Shown: in pieces, positions 34,746 to 44,320 of the stretch
Layout of the letters: each line of letters opens with the position of its first letter
Numbering within the stretch: position 1 is the first letter of the stretch
NCBI GenBank assembly: GCA_963513935.1
Contig: OY740772.1
Coordinates: 15,098,098 to 15,162,097, forward strand
Direction: 5' to 3'
DNA: 64,000 nt
Origin: Aphrophora alni
Lineage: Eukaryota; Arthropoda; Insecta; Hemiptera; Aphrophoridae
Translations under genes and position numbers: made by a program
Notes under the pieces: generated by a model
Databases searched by the model: none
What the model saw: the letters and a program-made list of their open reading frames with translations, nothing else
Told to the model about the DNA's origin: nothing

Positions 34746-35640
34746 GTGAATAATAATACAGAGTTTGGCAAAAAAAAGGTAACTGAATTGTATTATTTGC
34801 GTTTAACAGCTGTTTTCTTATTTTTAAATAAACAGCTGATTTTTGTTTACATTTGGTAATTTATTGAAACCGTTGTTGTCGCATTAAAATAAGGAACTGT
34901 AGTTCCATATTTTTAAGAGAAAAATGCCGCAATATAGTGAAGAAGAACGTGGTTTTTGTGTGAAACATTACTTCCGTAGTAACGGTGAAGGTCGGAGTGG
35001 TGAACCATTCTTGGCAATTGTAAAGGTAAAGTTTTTAACACATTATCAAAGTCAGGGACCTCCAAACAAAACCATCTTAAGTTGGTTTAGAATGTTTAGA
35101 ACCACAATGTAGGACGTTCTGGAAGACCACGTAGCACGAGGACAAATGAAAAAGTTGGTCGAGTGTTTGATAAAGTGTTACAATCTCCTAACAAAAGCAT
35201 TCGGCGCATGTCTAAAGAGCTACTCATTGATTCAAGAAGTATGCGCCTCATGATTAAAGAAATTGTTGTACGCTCTTACCGAATACAGATTCTTTACGAA
35301 ATGAAACCTCATAATTTCCCTCAACATGTACGTTACTGTGGCCGAGTGTTAGGAAATCTGTTTTACAATCCAGATTACTTGGACAATTGGTGGTAGTCAT
35401 GTTTTACCTAGGGGTCATGTTAACAAACAAAATATGCGTTTTTTGTGTTGGGAGAAACCAGATGAATGTGTCCAAAGACCACTAAATTCAGAAAAATTGA
35501 CAGTGCAGGCGCAGTTTCAAAATATGGTGTCATTGGACCATACTTTATTGAAGATCCCAATAGGCAGGCAATCACAATTACTGCAGCAGTTTACGTTTAC
35601 AGGGAACAAGTGATCAATCGTTAAACTTTAGGAAAAGATG
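34746..35640 (+). mobile_element. Tc1/mariner-superfamily (IS630-like) element, decayed
   Basis: The element begins close to 'acagagtttggcaaaaaaaagg' at 34748, which has the look of a terminal repeat, and abuts the preceding repeat. A 3' copy of this end was not found before 35.8 kb, so the right side is probably truncated. The transposase remnant is listed separately. Confidence 0.55.
34924..35622 (+). pseudogene. Tc1/mariner-superfamily transposase, frameshifted
   Basis: The first frame starts at ATG 34924 ('MPQYSEEERGFCVKHY...', helix-turn-helix region, ending '...ILSWFRMF' then a stop at 35110). The reading continues in other frames: Arg-Val-Phe-Asp-Lys-Val-Leu-Gln-Ser-Pro-Asn-Lys-Ser-Ile-Arg-Arg (35160-35210, second helix-turn-helix), 'NFPQHVRYCGRVLG' and 'NPDYLDNW' to 35392. 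Then come His-Val-Asn-Lys-Gln-Asn-Met-Arg-Phe, Cys-Val-Gln-Arg-Pro-Leu-Asn-Ser-Glu-Lys-Leu-Thr-Val, and finally Pro-Asn-Arg-Gln-Ala-Ile-Thr in a third frame. Helix-turn-helix plus DDE layout fits the IS630/Tc1/mariner superfamily, and similar proteins are abundant in some hemipteran genomes (from memory). The first catalytic Asp segment, expected just after 'DN' at 35383-35395, is lost. At least three frame breaks make it inactive. Confidence 0.75.
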
Positions 35641-38232
35641 TTTCCTATGAACATTAAGAAAAATGCTAAATTTTGAATCGAAATATTTGAAACAACCTAA
35701 AAAAATGCATTTTTGAAAAACGTGTGATATCTTGTAAAAATAAGGTAAATCCTCATACAGAATTAAATTTTATTTTAAATTGTAGATTTAAAATGTACTT
35801 TCCTGTTGTTAGGAATTAGGATAGTTTTAGTTAGAAATATAGTCCAAATGTTTTTTAAGAAGCCAGAATGACAAAAATTATAGTGACAAAATTGGTAAAC
35901 AAGGAGGACGTCATTGGTGCTACAATGATATATAAACCCTTGGGTGGGAGGAAACTTGGTCAGTGGGCCAAGATTAATCAAGTGCTGCAGGAATTCTTGA
36001 AGATAGACAGAAGGACTTGGCGAGTATGAGCTTCCTAGGAGAATTGAAACTTCGGACGAGCATCCACGAGAGTTGTGAGTAGGGAGAGCAAACTTCGTGT
36101 ATAAACCTTGTAATTATTTCAGAGTCAGATAATTAAACTATAACGCCAGATCTGTGGGTCACAACAATTAAAGTCATTCTAGGTTAATAGTAAGACTAAG
36201 AATATTGTACACTGTAATAAGATAGATGTTAATAAAGTTTAAATGAGTACTGAATCATTCGATTATATTGAAAATAAATAACCCAGACAGTTTAAAGGAA
36301 CAAATACTAACACTATGCACAAGAGAATAAATTTTAAAAGTGAAATTTTTGTAAGACGTGTTTTTTTTAGTTTATGTTTTAAATATTTTGTGTTGAAATT
36401 TTTTTAAATCTTCATAAGAAGGATATTATCTTATAGTTCAATTTAAATCCATCAATAATGTCTACACGTTTAGCTAATTGTTTAACATAAGCATGTGTAA
36501 ACGTTGAGGTTATGTTGTAACAACTCACAGAAAATATAGTTTTCAAACCCACTTCAATTTCTTTGTAATTTAGTTATGAACAAATAGCTCATATTTGTAG
36601 ATGATAGAAACGTAGATTTAATATATAGCCTATAAGATACCGTTTTGCAACTTAAATTGTTTACAAACTATGCTCTCTTCCAAAGAGGGGCAATTTTTTT
36701 GTATAACTTGTGGACACTAACATTGACACACCCCCCCTCTTCTAAACCATAGTTATATCTCATTTTACTTAGACGTGTTCTCAGCAAGTATATATGTAGT
36801 TAGTATCTTTATAGCTGGTAAATTCAATAAACGTTTGACCCAGATTGCAACTCTCCCATGGTTAAATAAATCAATAGAAACCTGTTTTTAGCTAGATCTA
36901 ATGAAACACACTTTCTTCACATCTAACTATTCCTTAATGATAAATTTGCTTTATCAAACGAAAGAAAACGATTTATTCGAAATAAGAGACATGTCATGTC
37001 AATGACTAAGTCGAAAATATCGGATCATATTTGGTCTGAGAATTATAAATTCAATAGAGAAGATGTAAAAATAATACAAAGAAAAACCCTTATACTATGT
37101 GTGTCAGCGTAATTAAATGTTATTTTCGACGGTTTTAGGTCCCCCCCCCACCTAATATTTGATCAACACGTAATCCATAACTATATGACATAACTAAAAT
37201 ACTAACTTATAGTCCTACAAATAACAAAATAGAATAAATGCAATATTAGGCCTATTACTGATATGACGTGGTATCATATTATATTTTATTCGCTGAGGAA
37301 TTACTGCGCCAGTCTCGTATATTCCTCTACTATGGAGCCGATTTTAATAACTGAAGTGTCAAATTAAACCGTGTTACCTGCAGATTTGTCGAAAATTATT
37401 CACTTCCCTTGGAAACACTTATTTTTTATACAATTCATTTTCTCATTTAAATAACATTCCTGTTATGGGTATGTTTCATGTTTCACAACAAAAATAATTT
37501 GAAACAGCTGTTACAAATCTCAAATACGTTTTATTTTGTTCTTTTGTTTGAGAATTTAAAACAGCTGTTTTAAATTATTTTAAAGTTAACTTATATACTT
37601 CTTACTTCATTTGTGGGGTTCACGTTGTGTTTATTGCTTACATTTCACAAAACTAAACCGTTTATATGGCTTATTATTAATGTATAATAATTGAGACTGA
37701 CGTTTTTTATCTCGCAAAGTTAACAACTTCATACTGTATAGTGCTTACTTAATTTGTGATTTATTCATTACACCTAGCAAAAGTTAATGGTTTATCTGGC
37801 TTATTATTAATGTGTGACAATTTCGTGGGTGATATTCTAAGTTTTAGGCAGTTTTAAAACAAAAAGCCGGCTGCGGGAAGTTATTAACAATCCATTATTT
37901 AATGAAGGTGATCTTTCTGATGAATGTAGTGCAGTCTTTTGATGTTTCATTGTGAGATTGGCAGAACGCCACTGTGTTGTCACTAAGGATGGGTAAGGAT
38001 AGATATTCCCCCAGGGCCATCTAGACTTTCAAATCTATTTACAAGTGATACACCACTTTTACGACATTATCCGGAAAACAGGAGCTACAACAACGCACTG
38101 GCCTTCGCTCCATTTGGAGCTGACGTTGAAATGATTCCTGGTGTGAGACCTTCTGTTTTGGAATACACGGTGCTGTCTAGCACAAAATAAGCACCTTAAA
38201 AGCACGCCCCGATGTTCTACCAACGTTCGATG

Positions 38233-38235
<3 letters not shown>
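35641..38235. other. No gene seen; one tandem duplication and a C run
   Basis: A diverged direct duplication lies at 37588-37700 and 37719-37830 ('gttaac...cttactt.atttgtg' to 'atctggcttattattaatgt'). A C run is at 37141-37150. The rest is unique. Short open frames show no motif. Confidence 0.4.
37588..37830 (+). repeat. Two-copy tandem duplication, period about 131 bp
   Basis: Shared blocks in the same order are 'gttaac', 'cttactt.atttgtg', 'caca/ctagcaaaa.tta', 'cgtttatatggcttattattaatgt' against 'ggtttatctggcttattattaatgt', and 'aca/taattgagac' against 'acaatttcgtg'. Divergence is considerable, so it is old. Confidence 0.6.

Positions 38236-38289
<54 letters not shown>
38236..38289. repeat. 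(AT)n microsatellite
   Basis: Perfect alternating AT run of about 54 bases directly left of the fold-back element. Confidence 0.95.
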
Positions 38290-38291
<2 letters not shown>

Positions 38292-38298
38292 TTAATCC

Positions 38299-38801
38299 TT
38301 ATTATCTGTATACAGTAACTTGGCGTATGGACCCGGACCGTCCCCCCTCGCTCCCTTCCTCACCCAGCTGTTTCAGTGATGAGTCACCTACTAGCGTTAA
38401 CACTGCACTGTTTAACTTTTTTATGGGAGACACAATTTTAATTTTTTTTTCAGCATAGTTACACGACACAAATTTATGTAAATAGTACGTAAACATGTAA
38501 ATAATAAGTATGTGATTATGCAAATAGTAGCTGTGTAAAGAGCTTTCTACTGGCGGCTTTTACAAACGGAATAGTGTCGTGTTTGGTATCAATATGCTTA
38601 TATTTTCCTAAACATTTTAACTATGCTGAAAAAATTTAAAATTGTGTCTCCTATAAAAAAGTTATCAGTGCCATGTTAACGCTAGTAGGTGACTAATCAC
38701 TGAAACAGGTGGGTGAGGAAAGGAGCGACGAGGGGGTGCGGATCCGGCCGCTCGCAGGTAGCCAAGGGTTCAGACTCCAAGTTACTGTATACAGATAATA
38801 A
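38299..38801. mobile_element. Fold-back element with ~170-bp inverted arms
   Basis: The left arm (38299-38470) and right arm (about 38625-38801) are inverted copies. Outer ends are 'ttattatctgtatacagtaa' and its complement; inner blocks include 'ctcacccagctgtttcagtgat' type sequence, 'cacctactagcgttaac', 'aacttttttatgggagacacaa' and 'cagcatagtt'. The arms are unusually GC-rich near the ends, and the spacer is about 155 bases. There is no coding capacity; the open frames 38302-38523 (-) and 38713-39024 (+) arise from it. No clear target duplication was identified. Confidence 0.85.
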
Positions 38802-38929
38802 CTGGAAACGACTAGTTATAAAGAATAAATGTGTTTATTTAATAACTCAGAATTTAATTTTTAACTTATTCTATTTTTTTCGAGTGTCTCAGTTCATTTG
38901 TCAAGCTCAATATACTAGTTTGATTGCAA
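38802..38929. other. Short unassigned sequence
   Basis: No feature recognised. Confidence 0.4.
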
Positions 38930-39110
38930 CAACTACGAAGAATGGATCGATTTCGACGACAACGCCGCTCGAATGTCGCTTCGACGACAGCGCGTCGCAG
39001 GCGCGCTTGATTGTTTTGTATTAAAATGCCCATCGTTTAACATTGCTTGATATGCTGAGTCGATCGTGTCGCGTCAACGCTCCAATCGACAAAACTAGCC
39101 CGAGGTGTTT
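38930..39110. promoter_or_regulatory. CpG-dense patch, possible regulatory island
   Basis: About 20 CpG dinucleotides occur within roughly 170 bases ('gatttcgacgacaacgccgc', 'cgacgacagcgcgtcgcagg', 'gtcgatcgtgtcgcgtcaac'), in a window where CpG is otherwise scarce. It follows the GC-rich fold-back element. No gene start is visible, so a regulatory role is conjecture. A fragment of a GC-rich gene or transposon is possible. Confidence 0.3.
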
Positions 39111-39660
39111 CAGCTTTCTTCACTCTAAACACTTAATTTAAGTTTTAATACATCTACTTATCCATCCAGTTGAACATTTGACTAAAATATTAAAACACTA
39201 ACAGAGATATAAGTTCGCTCAGGATGAAACTGGTGAGAGAACAGTTTTTACGATACACGTACAAAACACCTCCGCACGCAGATAATCGTACGGCACGAAA
39301 CCCCCCCCCCCCACACACCATGTGAGGCCGTGGTCTGTAATGGCACCTATAATTTACACCTAGTGAAATCAAAGTGAGCGTGACAAACTGCCAATTATGT
39401 CAAGTAAAACCTACAAAACACCAAAGATTGGAAACAAATTATCTTTAAAAAGCCAATATTGTGCCGTTATATATAATGACTGATAATTTGTGTAAACTTT
39501 CTGGTAACAATAAGTCAGTGCAGGTTTGTTTCCGGGTCAGGCACGAATGCATTCACTTTTAACCTCAGAACTTGCGGAGTTTCACTCTGTATTGGCTGGG
39601 TTTTGAGTTTATGTTTCAGATCAGAAGTATAAATTAAATAAAAATATTTCATAAAAGATT
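39111..39660. other. No gene seen
   Basis: It contains a C run at 39300-39312. The minus-strand open frame at 39190-39372 has no recognised motif. Confidence 0.4.
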
Positions 39661-39674
39661 AAATTTATAATAAA

Positions 39675-39950
39675 AATAATTTATTTTTAAACTGACTTTT
39701 CTAAAAGAAAAGAAATAAATAAAGATAAAAAACAAAAACACACTTAGTGCAAAGTACTTCAAAGATAAATTACAAAGTGTGGGTACTCCTAAAATTCATA
39801 ACTAATAATTTCAAATTCTAAGCCCCCACAATTAATTTACTTTGTAATAAGTACAAAGTAATAATTGTGTTTTTTTTGTTTGTTTTTATTTATCTTTATT
39901 TATTTTTTTTTAGAAAAGTGGGTTTAAAATTTTTTTTTATTCCTACTTTT
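39675..39950. repeat. AT-rich palindrome with ~95-bp arms
   Basis: The left arm (about 39682-39776: 'cttttctaaaagaaaagaaataaataaagataaa', 'caaagtactt') is the inverted copy of the right arm (about 39840-39940: 'aagtacaaag', 'tttatctttatttattt', 'tagaaaagtggg'). This is a fold-back element with a ~65-base centre. Confidence 0.7.
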
Positions 39951-40065
39951 TAGTTATAAACAACTCTTTTTATTTTTGAATTCATCTGGCAAATAGGATG
40001 GCTTTGTTCCGGCAAATAAAACTTGGATGTGATATCATCACTTCATGCAAATTTCACAGATTTTT
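39951..40065. other. 3' flank of the short minus-strand frame
   Basis: AT-rich, no polyadenylation signal in a convincing position. Confidence 0.3.
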
Positions 40066-40221
40066 TCACAAAATTTGCTGATCGCCTTTTCGAAACGCTG
40101 CCAGACTAGCATTTCGCTCTTGCCGCTGTTGTCGATCACGTTCTAAGCGAACTTGAAGTTCTTCAAGGGTTTCCACAACACTGCATTGCGATTTGTGTTG
40201 GGTATATACAACAAAATACAT
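40066..40221 (-). CDS. Short open frame, charged helical C-terminus of an unknown protein (possible last exon)
   Basis: Read on the minus strand from ATG at 40221 to TGA at 40066, the frame gives 51 residues. From about residue 14 it reads Cys-Ser-Val-Val-Glu-Thr-Leu-Glu-Glu-Leu-Gln-Val, then an Arg/Glu/Gln-rich stretch (residues 25-40) with coiled-coil spacing, ending Phe-Arg-Lys-Gly-Asp-Gln-Gln-Ile-Leu-stop. Codon use and residue mix look like real protein, unlike neighbouring frames. A splice acceptor 'caatgcag' lies just before the Val-Val-Glu segment (40178/40179), so this may be the end of a terminal exon, not a complete gene. A family B repeat starts immediately upstream at about 40225, which could have broken the gene. 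Charged tails like this occur in transposon-derived DNA-binding proteins as well as host proteins. The function is unknown. Confidence 0.35.
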   Translation of the reverse strand: MYFVVYTQHKSQCSVVETLEELQVRLERDRQQRQERNASLAAFRKGDQQIL

Positions 40222-40224
40222 GAA

Positions 40225-40445
40225 ACAATTGTAATTAAATTTGTTATGTGGGCATATTTTGTTGAAAACTCAAATTTTGGGGTACCTGTCATAAGAAATA
40301 ACTGAAAATTACGAATGGTTCCAGGTTCATTTTCACTTTTTGATTTAATACTACCGAAATTACATTTTTGGTGACAATTAGTTTTGGTTCATTTTTATTT
40401 GGTTTCTAAGATTAGTTTGTGGAAAAGTTTGTGCAACTTTTACAC
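40225..40445 (+). repeat. Family B fragment
   Basis: 'aattaaatttgttatgtgggcatattttg', 'ctcaaattttggggtacctgtcat', 'aaattacgaatgg' (middle part), then jump to 'ttttggtgacaattagttttggttcatttttatttgg' and 'gaaaagtttgtgcaac' (3' end). The segment between is deleted. Confidence 0.65.
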
Positions 40446-40479
40446 GGTTTCGTATTTGATCGACAATTGTCTTGTAGAC

Positions 40480-40725
40480 CATAGTCTTCTTAACATTGCG
40501 AAATACTTTTCGCTTTCTTTTGTTTACATCTTCTTTTTCTCATCCTCCCCATTCTTCCAAGGTGTCACCTTTTTATGTATACCCATCTTTCATCTATCCT
40601 ATCAGGTCTTTCTTTTCCCACCCTGAAAACTTTAGATCTTGGGCTAGCGGTCTTTTTATGTTTTTCTCTTTTTTTTTTTTAGAAGGTGATAATGACCGAG
40701 TGGTTTTAACTTTAAAAAAACTCCT
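40480..40725 (-). mobile_element. LINE 3' tail (family F), minus strand
   Basis: 'tttctcatcctcc', 'ttcatctatcctatcaggtctttcttttc' and 'agaaggtgataatgaccgagtggtttt' are reverse complements of family F blocks, including its conserved hairpin. The hydrophobic Phe-rich open frames at 40384-40888 come from reading this T-rich tail. Confidence 0.55.
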
Positions 40726-42214
40726 AGATAACAGAACTTATCTACTTCATCCAGCATCTCTCATTTTTACACTATTTTGGCTGTATTACTTTAGTTTTGA
40801 TTCTATTTATTTTCAACCCCACTTTCTTTGTTTGATTTTCACACTCTTTTGTTGTTGTTGGTTTGTTTCTGACATCGAAATATACTAATTAAATAAAACC
40901 GTGCTTAAGATGTGGTAATTTATAATTTTACTTGTTCAAACAACGTATCAGATAACAAAACTTATCTTGGTCATCGTCCATAAAATGTATACAATTGGGT
41001 AGTTTATGTTACCATCACTGAATTCCGTTTCTTGATTAGGCAGTGTTATATTCATTTTATGGTCAGTTTTATTTGATGAAAGTATAAGCGGAGAAAGAAA
41101 GAATATAAAGATGTAAAATGAAATAAAAAAACAAAGCGACCAGCTATAAACGAGTTTAGCAAGCGAACTGACAACTATGTCATAATTTATGTCTAAAAAA
41201 GGCAGATAAAGCTGACTGGGCCAAGGATTTAATTTGTCGTCAGTCGAGGCTGGATGGCAATTTGCTTGCGGTCAGAATAACAAATGTTAAACTGAACTTG
41301 TATGCTTCCATGCTTTACATAAATTTACAGTAGTATTTTACGACTTTGATAAAAAAGTACAGTCACATTCAATTAAAATATTTTAAAGAGAAATTTGTGA
41401 GTTTGTGTGGTTGTAAGAGATTATATCGGAAACATCTGATTTTGAAATTTCTTACGCCATTGAAAAGTTATTTCTGTGGTTGATATAAGCTATGACTATA
41501 TACAGAATAAAAGTCATGATGGACTTTGGATAAAAATATTTAGAAAAGTTTTCATTTATAAAACATGAAAGGTCACACCATAGATCGAAATCTCACTTGA
41601 TCGACTGATAGAGGGAAGTTTGGGAATTACCATCCCTGTGGGTGAAAACCTGCAAGGTAGTAAGTAGCGGGAAATTAGGCCAGTGTAGGAATACCCTGGC
41701 ATTTACAGATAACTAGCCGTTCTAAAAACATTGGCCACCATCTAAAAAACTGGATTGTGATCGGTCCTATTTTATTTATTTCAAATATTATATTTTCAAA
41801 TTTAACATCTTTTTCAATGGTTTTGTATGGACCTTAATTTGGCAGTCGATCACTGGTCTTGGACAGAGTTAATTCCAAGAATTCTTTTTTTTGTCGGGAT
41901 CTCAAAATGGTTATATCGGCAAAAAACCCAACATCATTTTTGTACCAATCACTTTCTCTATACTAGACTATGTACAAGTGAATAAGTATTTTGTTAGTTA
42001 TTGAACCCATGTGTAACTGTAGACTTTTTGTATCAATTTGAATGTAATCTTCGTAATTTCAATTGTAATTTCCGTTAAATTACATATTCTACCAAGACTT
42101 CTATTTCTTATTGGAGTCTAGCCAAGAACTGAGTGACTCCAATCTTGATTGGTTACTTATCGAAGCTGTCCAAGTGTCTTTATTTTTCATCTACATTTGT
42201 GTTTTCATTTCAGA
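40726..42214. other. No gene seen
   Basis: Unique sequence without recognised motif; the stretch at 41560-41700 has near-average GC. Confidence 0.4.
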
Positions 42215-42440
42215 TTGTGTCGTGGATCGGATTGGATGAAAAATTAAGTTTTCGTCAACGACCTTGTGACGTTAAGAGAGAAGTGATATGCACAATTACG
42301 ATGTTCGGAACACCTGTGTAACAACCGTTTTAAATACTCCTTGTTCTGCCAATACCATTTAACTGACAAGGACCAAGAAACCAACTTTTGAGAGTTAAAT
42401 TCAGAAGATCTTGGGACTGGGTAAGTACCACGATGTTGTT
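42215..42440 (+). repeat. Family A, 3' part
   Basis: 'atatgcacaattacgatgttcgg', 'cctgtgtaacaaccgttttaaa', 'aagaaaccaacttttgagagttaaattcagaagatc' and the terminal 'gggactgggtaagtaccacgatg' are present. Confidence 0.7.
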
Positions 42441-43127
42441 AAATTACTAATACAATTGCTCGTGTCAATCAAACTGTTAAACAGTGTAGATATTTTAATC
42501 CAGTCAGCAACCAAAATATTTACTTACACGAACAAAATCTTTTCACATTTTAACTTACAATCGATTGTAACTGATATTTGTAAAACAATTGAAATATTTG
42601 TATCAAGTTTTTGAATGATAGATGTAACAGTAAACGTATCGATTACCCGTCACAATTGCCTCGAGCTTGTATCAGTTACTCTATTGTATTCCTCGACCAT
42701 CAGTCAAGTTTACCTTTGCATAAGTAATAAGTTAAGAAATGAAGGCATGCGCATTGTTTCAACGCTATCTGTATCAAAGTCTTTATTGTAATCAGCGTGA
42801 TAACGATCTAGTGGGTGTCAAATCTAACAATGTCTTTTATAAATTCATGTGTGAATATATTAACTTGCATAGTTTTAGGTTAGGTCAACATTTTCAAACA
42901 AACAAAAAAGGATGTTAGTGACTATGTATAGGTGGAACTGTGTTAGAAGGTTTAAATAGAAATATTTAAAGTTATATCATGTGTTTTACACATGATAATT
43001 GAATTTTAAAATGAATCGATAGTGAAGTGAAGGAGATCGATTTTTACTTTCTCACATAGTATAGATGGATCAAAATATTTTTGTTGAAATTTTTACCCAT
43101 ATATCCGTTTTGAAGTCCAAAAAAGTG
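42441..43127. other. No gene seen
   Basis: Unique AT-rich sequence. Confidence 0.4.
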
Positions 43128-43309
43128 TTTTTTTTTTTTTTTTTTTTTTTTTTTTGAATGATATCTGTCTGTCGTTTGTGCAGTGCTCTATAGTTAAAAC
43201 AAGGTGTAATCTGATCTGATATTTTGGTATTTTCGTCTCAGGACATTTTTGGATAAATCAAAATTTGGAGGTCGCTTCCATGATAGTAAAAACAAATAAT
43301 TAGCATTAA

Positions 43310-43498
43310 ATTAAAACTTTTCAATTATGCCTCCGAACTGCTAAATACTGTTATAAATACATTATGCCCTTCTTTGTAAATAATTCGTTGTAATTTCCAC
43401 CTGATGATGCCGCATTGATCGGTGAAACAACTGTAGTGAAAAACACAACGAAAGAATTGCAAAGACGGATATAAGGTATTTATACTTATATATATAAA
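43310..43498. mobile_element. Palindromic element with hammerhead-like centre, nested in family B
   Basis: Arms of about 50 bases (43345-43396 and 43432-43482) are inverted copies ('ttctttgtaaataattcgttgt' against 'acaacgaaagaattgcaaag'). The centre holds CTGATGA-TGCCGCATTGATCGGT-GAAAC (43397-43424). Family B is interrupted, and similar 'acaaataattag' and 'acaaaattag' strings border the insert, compatible with a target duplication of about 10 bases. Confidence 0.6.
43396..43426 (+). ncRNA. Hammerhead-core-like motif
   Basis: CTGATGA, a GCCG/CGGT stem (last pair G-U) with a 7-base loop, then GAAAC. It has the same layout as the motif at 31059, with different loop and stem bases but the same fixed bases. 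Confidence 0.35.
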
Positions 43499-43902
43499 CA
43501 AAATTAGTATTTTCACAAAATCAGTACAACCGATTTTGTGAAAATTTTCCTTAAGTGTAGTTAAAACGTATTTGGTCGAATATCTCTTCGGAAATGTCGA
43601 TTTTTGAGTTATCGTTAAAAACCACGAATGGGGTAGTTATAAAAGATGTAATTTCTCAAAATCAGTTTTACGATTTTGATCGAATTTTGAAAGTCTAGCT
43701 TCTAAGAACTTATAACGTGTGTTAATCTCTTCAAAAATGACGATTATTGAGTTATCGTTAAAAAACTACGAATCGGTTTGGGGCTGTTAGGAAGATTTAA
43801 TTTCTCAAAATAGGTTTTACGATTTTGGTGAAATGTGAAGATTAATAACCCAAATCAGTATGGAAATTGTAATTATAAAATATTACGGTTCAGGAATAAT
43901 TG

Positions 43903-43904
<2 letters not shown>

Positions 43905-43954
<50 letters not shown>
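43905..43954 (+). repeat. (A)50 homopolymer inside family B
   Basis: An uninterrupted run of 50 A. Other family B copies have only about six A at this point ('ggaataattagcaaaaaacg'), so it is an expansion and not a retrotransposition tail. Confidence 0.9.
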
Positions 43955-43956
<2 letters not shown>

Positions 43957-44197
43957 AACGTTTACTGCTGTCTTGAAAATCACGATTTTATTTAAATATG
44001 ATTTTCACCGAGAACGTATTTATACTACAAGCGAAGTATAGACTTTACTTAAATATATATTTAAAAAATGTATAGTTGGCGTCCATTTATTTTTACGTAT
44101 TTAGTGACAAAACCAAACTGACTTGGTGACGAATAGTTTTAGTTGGTTTTTATTTGGATTTCGAGAAAGGGTGAAAGTTTGTGCAACATAACTTTAA

Positions 44198-44320
44198 ACT
44201 ACGTAAGAATCAAACCGCATTCTCACTTAACTTGTAAAAATATTATTAATTTCTTCTAAGGAGGTAAAATGTGGTGTTCCTCAGGGATCAATTTTAGGTC
44301 CATTTCTATTTTTAAGAGGT
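44198..44320 (+). pseudogene. LINE reverse-transcriptase fragment
   Basis: The frame at 44255-44314 reads Ser-Lys-Glu-Val-Lys-Cys-Gly-Val-Pro-Gln-Gly-Ser-Ile-Leu-Gly-Pro-Phe-Leu-Phe-Leu. 'GVPQGSILGP' is the hallmark of the reverse transcriptase domain of non-LTR retrotransposons (Jockey/CR1-like groups). Just upstream, 'LRKNQTAFS' in another frame resembles the 'YLxNRxQ' block that normally precedes it. The Tyr-x-Asp-Asp catalytic block that should follow within about 20 residues is missing. It is a short, frameshifted fossil adjacent to the 3' end of a family B copy. Confidence 0.7.

Larger units (their letters stand above)
43128..44192 (+). repeat. Family B, nearly complete copy with a nested palindrome
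   Basis: It starts at a T run (43128-43155) and 'tctgtctgtcgtttgtgcagtgctctatag'. It runs through 'ggaggtcgcttccatga', 'ttgagttatcgttaaaaacc', 'tacggttcaggaataattgg', a 50-base A run (43905-43954), 'aaatatgattttcaccg', 'gtgacgaatagttttagttgg' and ends 'gggtgaaagtttgtgcaac'. A palindromic element (about 43310-43498) interrupts it. Minus the insert and the homopolymers, family B is a little under 0.9 kb. Confidence 0.75.

Noticed and set aside
40384..40888. Phe/Ser-rich hydrophobic open frames that could suggest a membrane protein
   Set aside because: T-rich sequence of a minus-strand LINE tail gives this composition; no start context or family match.
43905..43954. Poly-A tail of a processed retrocopy
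   Set aside because: Family B sequence continues in register on both sides, so it is an internal expansion.
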